From: Paulinella micropora
Lineage: Eukaryota > Cercozoa > Imbricatea > Euglyphida
DNA length: 42,494 bases
Assembly: GCA_009731375.1 (NCBI GenBank)
Contig: BJOX01000001.1
Coordinates: 1,623,302 to 1,665,795 of the forward strand
Reading direction: 5' to 3'
Positions 10,426 through 41,797 of the stretch are shown one piece after another. Under the pieces are notes generated by a model. The model saw only the letters and a list, made by a program, of their open reading frames with translations. It made no database searches and was not told the origin of the DNA. A program made the position numbers and the translations under genes. Numbering within the stretch: the stretch's first letter is position 1; each line of letters begins with the position of its first letter.

Positions 10426-10699
10426 TTGCTGTTGACATTCAAGACAACAACAAAAATTAGTTTTTCATTTTTGTGTCAGATTTTCATTTTTGTGACAGTT
10501 TTTCATTTTTGTGACAAAAATTCAAATTTTCAAATTTAACGGTAACATTTCGCGAAAATTTACGATATTTTGCGGACGAATATAGCAGTTAATTTGAAAA
10601 ATTCAAATTTTCACCCAAAATCAAAATTCCAACCAAAACTGAAATTCCAACCAAAACAGAAAAATCAATTTTTTTTGTTGTCTTGAATGTCAACAGCAA
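10426..10699 (-). mobile_element. MITE, family 1, copy 2
   Basis: Reverse-complement copy of the element at 5-278, same 274-bp length and only a few differences. It is flanked by TA at 10424-10425 and 10700-10701. Confidence 0.87.
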
Positions 10700-11664
10700 T
10701 ATGATATTCAATACCGAAGAATGATTTTAATGCCACCGATTCACTATCATAGTAGAACGTCCGGTTCAAGGCACGGTAAGTAGTATGATATAGTAATGGC
10801 CATGGCGGGTCCAACGGAAACGGAAGACTGAAACGAATGGTCGGCCCAGTAGCCTGAGTATGTATCATCCTATAATTATGAACGGCGGAACAATAACTGA
10901 ACCCACTTTGTGGGGCAGATACTATCATGAGTCATACCCGCTCGGTCTACAAAGATGGATCAGTGGTATATCAGTGGCATCTATTAATTGTTCTGATACT
11001 CAGTGACTTGATCTAACCGCATAACCCGGCGGCGGGTTATTCAAATACATGGAGCCTCGGTTATTAGCCTGAGTTACAGTCACAGCCTGAGTCACATGGT
11101 TTTTTAGCCGCTAGGTGACGCAGTGGCACACTCACAGTGTTCTGTCCTGCCTTTCTCTAAAGCCTACGGTCTGAGTCACTGCCGGGTGATATCATCACAG
11201 TCAATTTATTTTTACGCAAGCACTGTTTTATATAATAAAATACTTGCCACTCGCCGTAGTAGGAACAAGTGGGAAGTTGAAGAGATAAAATGGAAGTGGT
11301 ATCAAAGAGATATAATACAAAAGATTTTTATTTCGCCCCTCCTCCGAAGAGCTCAGTGTGCCGGGTCACAGAGTATGATACAACGTCACGGATACAGTGT
11401 TCCGGATCCGAGTCATCATTTTCGTTCCTATCGAGTACACATCTTCCTAATCGGATCCCTATCCCCAAACTACGAGTGGCGGTGCCACCGACCGGCCAGT
11501 CCGACCCGGCACCGTGGCAAGCCTCGTCAGAAGATATTCTCTCAGTCAATCGTGATTTGCGTCCGCTCAGAGTCTACGCTTGTTTCGGAATCAGATGGCG
11601 GTCTCGTGGGCTTGCATTACTAATGACATTTTCTACTGATATATGAATTTTATAAATTGAACAA

Positions 11665-11760
11665 CGCTTGCTTTTCGTACAGCTAAAACTTGAAGGAAGG
11701 ATGTAAGTAGGCGAACATAAGTAAAAACAGGGGCGAACAAAGAGAGAAAACAGCAGACCA
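11665..11760 (+). repeat. dispersed repeat D, copy 1
   Basis: About 95 bp matching 30680-30775 in the same orientation. Shared runs include TGCTTTTCGTA, AGTAAAAACAGG and CGAACAAAGAGAGAA. The two copies bracket the SMYD gene. Function unknown. Confidence 0.75.
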
Positions 11761-11814
11761 ATCAATCAATCAATCTCAATCAATCAATCTCAATCAACCT
11801 GTAAATCTCAATCA

Positions 11815-11859
<45 letters not shown>

Positions 11860-11941
11860 CCAACCAACCAACCAACCAACCAATCTCAATCAATCTATAA
11901 ATCTCAATCCATCTCAATCAATCTATAAATCTCAATCCATC

Positions 11942-11999
<58 letters not shown>

Positions 12000-12012
12000 C
12001 ATCCATCCACCC

Positions 12013-12104
<92 letters not shown>
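11759..12104. repeat. CAAT/CAAC/C(T)AT tetranucleotide block
   Basis: (CAAT)n with CTC interruptions, then CAAC, then (CTAT)n. Its last repeats supply the stop codon of the SMYD gene on the minus strand. Confidence 0.9.
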
Positions 12105-30626
<18,522 letters not shown>

Positions 30627-30652
30627 GAGAACTGTCACTGCCACTGAACGAC

Positions 30653-31142
30653 TTGAATAATAGAAGAACGCGAGTGCTAATGCGTGCTTTTCGTAAAGCT
30701 GAAAAGGAAGCATGTAAGAAGGCGAACATCAGTAAAAACAGGGACGAACAAAGAGAGAAGATAGCAGACTACAGGGGGAAATGGGGAAGGAGAAGGGCAA
30801 AAATTGAAAATGGGAGGAGGAAAGGGAAGAATGAACGACGGAGGGGGGAAATGGGGGAAGAAAAATAAGGGGAACAAGGAGTTAAATGGCGGGGTATTAG
30901 AGAAGGAGATAAAAATAAAAGACGAACTTCAGCTGAAAGGGAGGGGAAGTCAAGAAGGAAAAGAGAGACGGAGACAGGACAAAAGGAGAAGAAAGAGCCG
31001 AAATGGGGAGAGAGAGCAAGGAAGTACCTTAGGGTTTGTTTTGACACTGGCTCGGACGGGCTCCCAGCCTAAAACGGATATAGATGCAAAATATTCCCGT
31101 TTTGAAACGTCGGGGCCGGCTGAGACCCTCGGTAGTACTTAG
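30653..31142 (+). other. unassigned region upstream of SMYD, Lys/Arg-rich frames
   Basis: Contains dispersed repeat D copy 2 (30680-30775). On the plus strand a 71-codon frame (from 30653) encodes a charged, coiled-coil-like peptide (AFRKAEKEACKKANISKNR). Its first half is the repeat, which in the 11.66 kb copy is broken by stops. A second frame reaches 31142. I recognise no family. The SMYD promoter, if upstream of 30626, lies here. Confidence 0.3.
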
Positions 31143-31418
31143 TAAGTAGTAGTTAGTAGTAGTTAGTAGTAGTTAGTAGTAGTTAGTAGTAGTTAGTAGT
31201 AGTTAGTAGTAGTTAAGTTAGTACTAGTTAGTAGTAGTTAGTAGTAGTTAGTAGTAGTTAGTAGTAGTTAGTAGTAGTTAGTAGTAGTTAGTAGTAGTTA
31301 GTAGTAGTTAGTAGTAGTTAGTAGTAGTTAGTAGTAGTTAGTAGTAGTTAGTAGTAGTTAGTAGTAGTTAGTAGTAGTTAGTAGTAGTTAGTAGTAGTTA
31401 GTAGTAGTTAGTAGTAGT
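31140..31418. repeat. decamer array GTAGTAGTTA
   Basis: About 27 near-perfect copies of a 10-bp unit, one of them carrying an insertion near 31214. Confidence 0.92.
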
Positions 31419-32060
<642 letters not shown>

Positions 32061-32344
32061 GTTTAATGAGAAAGAGACGAAAAAAATAAAGAAATATGTA
32101 TGTATATATATTTTTTCACAGTAAGCAAGGTTTAATGAGAAAAAAAGAAAAAATAAAGAAGAGCTTAATTCAAATGAATTCTGGTTCCAAGGAACGACAA
32201 TACAAGCTCATGAGTTTTTTAAAATTTATTTTATTTTTTTATACAGTAAGCAAGCTTTAATGAGAAAGAGACGAAAAAAAAAAAGAAGAGCTTAATTCTG
32301 GTTCCAAGGAATGACAGTACAAGCGCATAAGGAAATCTGGAACT

Positions 32345-32398
<54 letters not shown>

Positions 32399-32760
32399 CC
32401 CTCACTAAGCCAGAACTTTATTTCAACTTCTCAACAGATTAATTTAATACTTTTAATAACCTCCTATACATAATATGTATTTTATCTTTATTTTTATTTC
32501 ACTTTATTCTATTTTATTTTTATTTTATTCTATTTTATTTTATTTATTTTATCTTATTTTATTTTATTTTAATTTTTTACTTTATTTTATTTTAATATTT
32601 TAATATTTTAATAATTTAATTTTTTTCATTATCTGTAATAATTTTATAAGTAGGTCACCATCTACTCAAATCAATAGCTCTTGAGCTATCGATTTGTATG
32701 GATGACCAGAGGTTGAATTTCTTAACTTAATTAAATCGAAGGCCTAGCAGAAGCAGTAGC
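32061..32760. repeat. tandem unit G, poly-T and AT-rich spacer
   Basis: Three partial copies of a roughly 110-150 bp unit (CAGTAAGCAAG, TTTAATGAGAAAGAGACG, TTCTGGTTCCAAGGAA) at about 32060-32340, then about 50 T, then TTTTA-rich spacer with a short inverted repeat near 32655-32705. No gene seen. Confidence 0.8.
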
Positions 32761-35055
<2,295 letters not shown>

Positions 35056-35129
35056 GTTATTCTTGTTGCTCATTAGAAGGCATACGAAAAGCTTATACAT
35101 ACCATTTTGCATGTTAGGCTTTTCAGAGG

Positions 35130-36152
35130 ATGAGGAGGAAACAAGCCTGGGCGTTGCTGATTTTGTTGCTTATCTCTTTGGTCTTGGCACCTTACATCTA
35201 CTGGGAACTTTATTTCAAACTCAGTTATCGCGTGGATGAGCGCGGCGCCCTTGCTCGCCCCTATACCTCTCTAAACTCACTTTCCGTAAACGCATCGCTT
35301 CAACATTCACTTTTCGTGAATGCGTCGGTTGGAGACTCACTTTCCATGAACATCCTTTGGATAGCAGGGACCATCCGAAGCAGTGCTCGCTTTTGGGAGA
35401 AAGCCAGGAAAAATTTGGAGCGGCTGGAGGATTTTATGCGAGCTCACGTTATTCAGACCAGGGTGGTTATATTCGAAAATGATTCGCGGGACAGAACAAC
35501 GGCGTTGGTGAGGAAATGGGTGATAGAGAATCCGGACAGAAGCCGTTGTTTTATGAGCGAGAAGCTGGGATTGAAGCAGCGATCGTTCTGCATGAAATCC
35601 TCCACCGATTGGCGATACAGGTGCTTGGCCTATGGCCGCAACCGCCTGTTAAATTACATCAGGAGCCATCCAGCGTTCACGGCAGTCCACGCGAAACACA
35701 CACTGCTGATGGTGGACATGGACAATGTCTTGGCCCATTTTACAGAACAGGCTTGGTTCACAAGCCTGCTCGAAACCCTGCGAGAGCCTCCCTTTGACGT
35801 GACATGTGCGAACCAGGTCGATTTTTACTACGACCGCTGGGCACTGCGCACTGACGCCAAGCCGTTGCCTTGCTCGCCGCCCTGGCCTGGCACTTGCTTT
35901 GAAAATTTGACCACCTGGTTTCCAAATACAACCTGGATCAAGGAAATTCCTACAACTGCGCCCCCCGTGCGCGTACAATCATGCTTTGGGGGAATGGCCT
36001 TGTATGCACTGGAGCGGACCAAGGGCTGCGGCTACTTTGTCAAGGGCTCAGATTGCGAACACGTGCCGTTCCATGCCTGTCTCTCGGCTAATAACGTCTC
36101 CATCGGTATTAAGCCTTCCTTCCTCAACGCCGGGCAACCGCCTGAGCAGTAA
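35130..36152 (+). CDS. type II membrane glycosyltransferase-like protein, paralogue 2
   Basis: Single-exon gene, 340 residues, 28 kb from its paralogue and in the same orientation. Same architecture: RRKQ plus hydrophobic anchor (about 7-24), FENDSRDRT (115-123), RCLAYGRNR, a DxD-type MVDMDN (194-199), FYYDRWALR, SCFGGM and DCEHVPFH. A four-residue insertion (near 156-165) precedes RCLAYGRNR. Changes from copy 1 at functional blocks include DGT to DRT and DLDG to DMDN, so substrate or activity may differ. The frame is intact with a TAA stop. The homologous 5' leader, including GGCTTTTCAG before the ATG, begins near 35080, right after a TAG array. The 3' flanks do not match. Role in the cell: probably sugar transfer in the Golgi. 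Confidence 0.88.
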   Translation: MRRKQAWALLILLLISLVLAPYIYWELYFKLSYRVDERGALARPYTSLNSLSVNASLQHSLFVNASVGDSLSMNILWIAGTIRSSARFWEKARKNLERLEDFMRAHVIQTRVVIFENDSRDRTTALVRKWVIENPDRSRCFMSEKLGLKQRSFCMKSSTDWRYRCLAYGRNRLLNYIRSHPAFTAVHAKHTLLMVDMDNVLAHFTEQAWFTSLLETLREPPFDVTCANQVDFYYDRWALRTDAKPLPCSPPWPGTCFENLTTWFPNTTWIKEIPTTAPPVRVQSCFGGMALYALERTKGCGYFVKGSDCEHVPFHACLSANNVSIGIKPSFLNAGQPPEQ

Positions 36153-37480
36153 TACATGCAAATATTCTCTTATAAAAGTTTTAAGTTGCGCAAAATTGTC
36201 TTACTTGGGCCACGGTCACTGAATCATGAATGACACCAACCACTTTTTTTTCACATATTTTCGTTTCAAAGAAACAAGTCTGAATACCGGCAGAGACAAT
36301 GTTTACTATCAACCGGGCCCTTATGACGGCCCACCCGGTATATAATGGCATTACTCTATGTTCCGGTCTGTCGGCTGTGATCCTTGGCTTGGAGAGTACG
36401 GAGTCCCCGCCTTCTACATTCGGGTATTCCTCATTCTTCATGTCCTACGTTAGACAGTCGTTATATTATTAAATATTGAGTCACTGTAACAATGGAGTCG
36501 CTAATAAAAACACAGTTCACGGGCCCGGGTATGGAAAATTTTCCATATTTAACTTCAGTCACTGTGACTTCCGAGTAGATAAGCCAGTGTAGTCACCATG
36601 ACAGGAGTCCTGGCTTTCCGTGACGTGGCCTTCAGAACGCTCCAACAACGACGGTCCGGAGGCTGAGGCTTAATTCAAGTTATTAACTTCAATTTCAAAT
36701 TTGTAGCGGCCGCCACGGTCGGACACTGTGACACTGATGATCATCATCGGATTTGAAACTTGAGTTACTGACAGTGAACTTGGGCCAATGATCAGCACCA
36801 GGCTGAGCCTCAGGACGGTCATGACTTTTTAAAATTTGGCTAAAGTTATGATCCGTGGCGGCAGTGGCACCACATATGATATGCTTGAACTTTGAAGATG
36901 GCCCCCGGGATTGAAGCCACTTTCCCGAAGTGGGGATTGAAACCGGTTAAGGCCCGGCGGTCACGTCGTTAAGGACGCACGGTGCCCGTGGCCGCCCAAT
37001 TATCTATTGGACTCGTGACACACACTGCCAAGCGTAAGTGTTAAAGTATATAACATTTCAAGTATTACTTGAATACCCGGGCCCGTCACAGTGTATCAAA
37101 GTCTGGACAAAGTGACGTCATTGATCCATCTCTGATTATCGGAGAGTATAGAACTGTCCAAATGGTTAGCCCGAAGGCCAAGGTTTACTCCGGCGTTTAT
37201 TTCAGTCTTCATTTAACAGTAGCAGCATGTTATAACTAGTATAATAACGAGGTGTAGTCGTAATATTTTTACACTTGAATATATACCGGTATTAAAACCT
37301 TCGATAATCGCTCGTATAATTTTTTTACCGGGAAGCCGGGGTTAAGTACAAGTATCTAGAGTTAATTATAATATCAATTCTACTGAGAAGATAATACTAA
37401 CACAAGTCTGACACTAGTCACTGACAGTATAAGCGAAATAGACTGGAGGGGAGGCGAGAAAAAGTCAAAAACTTCTGTTT
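36153..37480. other. intergenic, repeat-derived, no gene seen
   Basis: Rich in short palindromes of the CAGTCACTGTGACT type and in GACAC/GTGTC words, like the interior of the composite element at 8.6-11.3 kb. A TATGGAAAATTTTCCATA palindrome lies at about 36531-36548. No frame of interest. Confidence 0.55.
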
Positions 37481-37559
37481 GCAACCTAGTGCTCAGCTGG
37501 GGTCAGGTGCATGTAGTGTCCAACGATACATCACATTACAAACGATATTCAAAACTGAA

Positions 37560-37960
37560 GGAAAAATAAAAAAGATTTTGATTTCATAGTTCTCTACCGA
37601 CCGCGATTTTGTGATGATGCTGAAAATATTGTTAAAAAACTCACGGCAAGAGCTTTCGAAAGACGTGTTCAGCATTCATCTCAGGCGTCAATTGAGAAAA
37701 ATAAGATCAAAAATTGCCCCTTCAATGTCGTCAGCAATATCAACTCGGTCGGGTGGCGAAAGGGGCACGTCATAGTCAAGTGCCACCTGCTTCGTTTCCG
37801 GCCGGCCCAAAGGCGGGCTTTTCTACTTTCTCTACACATCGAAGGAGCGGGGCATCCCTGGCTAGCACGTCAAGGAAACTCGAAACGCTTCGCCGCCAGC
37901 TTCAGCATCTGCACACAGCTCAGAACTGTGTCGTGGCTGCTTGGTAGTGCTTGCCGTTTC
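37560..37960 (+). other. possible gene remnant, unassigned
   Basis: On the plus strand a frame from about 37610 reads DAENIVKKLTARAFERRVQ and CPFNVVSNINSVGWRKGH without stops to about 37960. There is no start codon context, homology I recognise, or clear splice site. It overlaps the last exon of the minus-strand candidate below, so both cannot be right in full. Confidence 0.25.
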
Positions 37961-38259
37961 TTTTCTTTTCTTTTCTTTTCTTTTCTTTCTCTTCTTTTCT
38001 GATCTGATGATCTGATCGGATCTGATCTGATACCTCATCAAGGGAGGTATCCTCCATGAACTTGAAGGCATTTTCGCGTGCTTCCTGAAAGGGATGTATG
38101 TATGTATGTATGTATGTATGTATGAAAGCATGCAAGTTCGTAAGGTAGCAATAAGTAACTAAGTAAGTAAGTAAGTAAGCAAGTAAGTAAGTAAGTAATA
38201 AGTAAGTAAAGTAAGTAAAGTAAGTGAGTAAGTAAAGTAAGTAAAGTAAGTAAGTAAAC

Positions 38260-38304
<45 letters not shown>

Positions 38305-38738
38305 CTGTATGCATATGACGCATGTATGTATGTATGTATGTATGTATGTATGTATGTATATATGTATGTATGTAGGTGTGTATGTATATATGTATGTATG
38401 TATGTATGTATGTAGGTGTGTAAGTATGTATGTATGTATGTATGTATGCATGTATGTATGTATGTATGTATGTATGTATGCATGTATGCATGTATGTGTG
38501 TGTGTGTGTGCGTGTATGTACGCATATGAGTATCTACGTATGTTTGTATGTAATATTTCTGATATAATTCATTTATATATGTATGCATGTACATGTATGT
38601 GCATGCACGCACACATACATACATATATACATACATACATACATAGGTGCGGAGTGACCTTGCTGGGGCAGTTATCGGGACGTTTGCAGCCGTCTTTGCA
38701 GTCCTTGGCACAATTAATTTCTACCTCCTCGAGCATCA
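37870..38738 (-). CDS. candidate small gene, 3 exons, function unknown
   Basis: Minus-strand exons 38659-38738, 38034-38084 and 37870-37908 are bounded by TTTTAG/GTCACT, CCCTTTCAG/GTATCA and TGTGCAG/stop. They keep phase 0 at both joins. They read LEEVEINCAKDCKDGCKRP, then EARENAFKFMEDTSLDE, then MLKLAAKRFEFP and TGA. An ATG at 38736 could start it, or more exons lie upstream. The first exon is Cys-rich. The two introns are TATG/GTAA arrays, as in the SMYD gene. The opposite strand of the first exon also has a hydrophobic open frame, so strand is not certain. Confidence 0.38.
38100..38640. repeat. GTAA and TATG arrays
   Basis: TATG, GTAA (38155-38302) and TATG tetranucleotides between the first two exons of the candidate gene. 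Confidence 0.88.
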
Positions 38739-38802
38739 CTAAAATTAGATATACACAACGTCCCCGTACACGGACATGAAATAGTTAAGATTACGGTTAA
38801 GA

Positions 38803-38978
38803 TATGATGATGATGATGATGATGATGATGATGGTGATGATGATGGTGATGATGATGGTGATGATGAGGGTAATGATGATGGTGATGATGGTGATTATGA
38901 TGGATGATGATGATTATGATGACGATGATGATGACGATGATGATGGTGGTGGTGGTGGTGGTGATAGAGAGGTGGTGG

Positions 38979-39012
<34 letters not shown>

Positions 39013-39245
39013 GGTGGTGGTGGTGATGATGATGTTGATGATGATGATGATGGTGGTGATGGTGGTGGTGATTGATTATGGTGATTGATGATGGATGATG
39101 ATGATGATGATGATGACGATGATGATGATGATGATGGATGATGATGGTGATGATGGTGGATGATGATGATAGATGATGATGATGATGATGATGATGAAGA
39201 TGATGGTGATGATGATGGTGATGATGGTGATGATGATGGTGGTGG

Positions 39246-39276
<31 letters not shown>

Positions 39277-39342
39277 GATGATGATGATGATGATGATGAA
39301 GATGATGATGATGATGTAAATATCATCATCATCCTCATCATC

Positions 39343-39377
<35 letters not shown>

Positions 39378-39464
39378 CCATCATCACCATCACCATCATC
39401 ATCATCATCTATCATCGTCTATCATCATCATCATCATCAACAACAACAACAACAACAACATCAT

Positions 39465-39496
<32 letters not shown>

Positions 39497-39582
39497 TCAT
39501 CATCATCAGCAGCAGCAGCAGCATCATCATCATCATCATCATCCTCATCACCCTCATCATCCTCATCATCCTCATCATCCTT

Positions 39583-39615
<33 letters not shown>

Positions 39616-39624
39616 GATTCATCG

Positions 39625-39655
<31 letters not shown>

Positions 39656-39757
39656 GATCATCATCATCATCATCATGATCATCATCATCATCATGATCAT
39701 GATGATCATGATCATGATCATGATCATGATGATGATGATCATCATCATCATCATCAT
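38803..39757. repeat. GAT array switching to ATC array (long fold-back)
   Basis: GAT/GGT repeats to 39316, the spacer GTAAAT, then ATC repeats with CAA and CAG blocks, ending in a GATCAT palindromic stretch at about 39650-39757. The halves are near reverse complements. Confidence 0.9.
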
Positions 39758-40252
39758 GTTTGTATGGATGTATGTATGTATGGGAAGTCGTATAGAGCTC
39801 GAGTTAAAAAGGTAAATAAATGAATGAGTAGATAGCTCATTAAGTAAGTAAACACATAGATAGATATTTACGAGTCCATGGAGGATTAGTGTTAAATGAA
39901 AGTCATTAAATAATAGATAGACTAATAAGATACACACCAACCAGCATACGTAGGACAAAACCAAAGACAACACCAAACCTCGCACCCAAAACCAAAACAA
40001 AACAAAAACAAAAACAACAAAAAATAAACAAAAAATAAAAATAAAAAATAAAACAAAAAACAAAACAAAAACCAAAACAGCAATATAAGGTATATTTCCC
40101 TGGTGCTTCACCAAATTACCGTCTTTTGATTTAGACTTCTTTCATCCAGCAAGAAAACATAAACTACAAAAACAGGCTTAATCAAAACAACAGGGAATAG
40201 TGACGAGCTGCTGTCATATTTTCCTCCTGCAGTACTTTCCTTATTCCTGCAG
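39758..40252. other. AT-rich spacer, A/C-rich repeats
   Basis: Contains an AAAACAAAAA-type low-complexity block (39970-40080). A short possible plus-strand exon (SYRARVKK, ending at a GTAAATAA donor near 39813) is too small to call. Confidence 0.5.
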
Positions 40253-40396
40253 GAGGGAGCAGCCGGCCCAGTGTCGAATAGAATGGCATCACGCAACGGA
40301 TATCCGGGAAAAAGACCACAAATGCAGGATATCAGCAGCCCTATTGAGCATATTTCTGCTGACCACTTTTTTACAGTCTGGCCAAGAAAGCCTTGA
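40253..40396 (+). CDS. candidate terminal exon of an unknown plus-strand gene
   Basis: After the acceptor-like TTATTCCTGCAG the frame stays open for 47 codons and ends in TGA. It reads EGAAGPVSNRMASRNGYPG ... HFFTVWPRKP. Composition is that of an ordinary soluble or disordered C-terminus; no family recognised. Upstream exons would lie left of 40.2 kb but I could not link any with confidence. Confidence 0.35.
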   Translation, partial: EGAAGPVSNRMASRNGYPGKRPQMQDISSPIEHISADHFFTVWPRKP

Positions 40397-40399
40397 TTG

Positions 40400-41045
40400 T
40401 TGTTGGAATCAAATGTCCAACATATACTTACATATGCAATGTGATTGTACTAAGAATTAAATGTTCAAGATATACTTTCATATGTAATGTGAGAGTTGTG
40501 AATAAATACTTACATACATGCATGCATGTATCGATTAAATGTTTATGCAGAACATGTTAGTTTTTAAAAAATATTCTGAGACTATTCTGTATCGTGCATA
40601 TGCATGCATGTAGCTAACAAAAAACAGTGGCGCAAGCTATTTATTGTTTGTAGTATATATCAATAGGTTACTTGCTAAGCTGCTCACAAACAGGAGAGGC
40701 ATGCTCCCAGTGGTCGTTTTTGTTTTACAGACTATTGTAGTATTTATGTTTTACATACATTTTTGTAGCTAACGAACAGGAGAAGCAAGCTATTCCCCAA
40801 AGTAGTGTTTCTATTCTATTGTATATCATATAGCATATGTGCAGCTAAGTAACAGGAGAGGCACAAGATATTTCCCAGAGGTAGTTTTTCTATTACAGTA
40901 CGGTATACTGTACGCTTCTCCTGTTCTTTGGCTGCATACATGATTTATATGTATGTATACGATGTACAGAAAATAATAGAAATATTACCTAGGAATAGCT
41001 TGCGCCTCTCCTTTTCGTTAGCTAATATATGTATGCATAAACATA
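40400..41045. repeat. tandem and inverted repeat block H
   Basis: Two direct copies of AAATGTTCAAGATATACTT-like sequence (40407-40448, 40459-40497). Then four direct copies of a 75-90 bp unit containing TAGCTAACGAACAGGAGAGG (from about 40610), then two copies in reverse (40911-41030). This could fold back on itself. No gene seen. Confidence 0.75.
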
Positions 41046-41054
41046 TACAAGAGA

Positions 41055-41172
41055 ATAGCAACAACAACAACAATAACAATAACAACAACAACAACAACAA
41101 CAACAGCAACAACAACAACAGCAACAGCAACAGCAACAACAACCAACAACAACAACAACAACAACAACAAAT
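41055..41172. repeat. CAA/CAG array
   Basis: (CAA)n with CAG and AAT interruptions. Confidence 0.9.
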
Positions 41173-41182
41173 ATATGTATAG

Positions 41183-41306
41183 GTCGTTTTTCAGCACAGC
41201 ATGCGGGCGCGGGATGTTGGGTTGCAAGAAGTGCAACGGAGGTTGGGAAAACTGCTAGCGTGTGCTGCTTGCTCCCTGTGCTGCGGTCTCTGCCTCGCCG
41301 CGCCAG
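41183..41306 (+). CDS. candidate first or internal exon of a plus-strand gene running off the window
   Basis: Bounded by ATGTATAG and a GTATAT donor; open throughout. An ATG at 41201 would give MRARDVGLQEVQRRLGKLL followed by a Cys/Ala-rich hydrophobic run (ACAACSLCCGLCLAAP) that could be a signal anchor or palmitoylated segment. It ends in phase 1. The following intron would be the CTT array at the window end. Confidence 0.4.
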
Positions 41307-41318
41307 GTATATATTTGT

Positions 41319-41680
41319 CCTTCTTCTTCTTCTTCTTCTTCTTCTTCTTCTTCTTCTTCTTCTTCTTCTTCTTCGTCTTCTTCTTCTTCTTCTTCCTTCT
41401 TCTTCTTCTTCTTCTTCTTCTTCTTCTTCTTCTTCTTCTTCTTCTTCTTCTTCTTCTTCTTCTTCTTCTTCTTCTTCTTCTTCTTCTTCTTCTTCTTCTT
41501 CTTCTTCTTCTTCTTCTTCTTTATCTCCATCTTCATCTCCATCTTCATCTTCATCTTCTTCATCTTCTCCTTCTTCTTCTTCTTCTTCTTCTTCTTCTTC
41601 TTCTTCTTCTTCTTCTTCTTCTTCTTCTTCTTCTTCTTCTTCTTCTTCTTCTTCTTCTTCTTCTTCTTCTTCTTCTTCTT

Positions 41681-41723
<43 letters not shown>

Positions 41724-41765
41724 AACTACTACTACTGCTATACTCCTCCTCCTTCTTCTTCTTCT

Positions 41766-41797
<32 letters not shown>

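Larger units (their letters stand above)
8641..11320. mobile_element. composite inverted-repeat region with nested elements
   Basis: Left arm: 8641-8716 plus 9403-9440. Right arm: about 11192-11317, read in reverse. Shared stretches include TCTCTTTGATnCCACTTCCA, GAGTGGCAAGTATTTTATTA and a GTNTTTGCGTAAA-like end. The left arm is interrupted by the foldback element 8717-9402. The interior contains two more small TIR elements and many short GTCAC/GTGAC-type palindromes. I see no transposase or other gene in the non-nested interior (9441-9807, 10163-10425, 10700-11191). It is probably a non-autonomous DNA transposon hit repeatedly by smaller ones. The outer boundaries are uncertain. Confidence 0.6.

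Noticed and set aside
9605-11646. Open frames of 60-170 codons in the composite transposon region
   Set aside because: Overlapping frames on both strands, no domain signature, and they cross TIR element boundaries.
36890-36990. GC-rich segment with GGTTAAGGCCCGG considered as a tRNA
   Set aside because: No cloverleaf: no T-loop GTTCRA word and no acceptor stem pairing.
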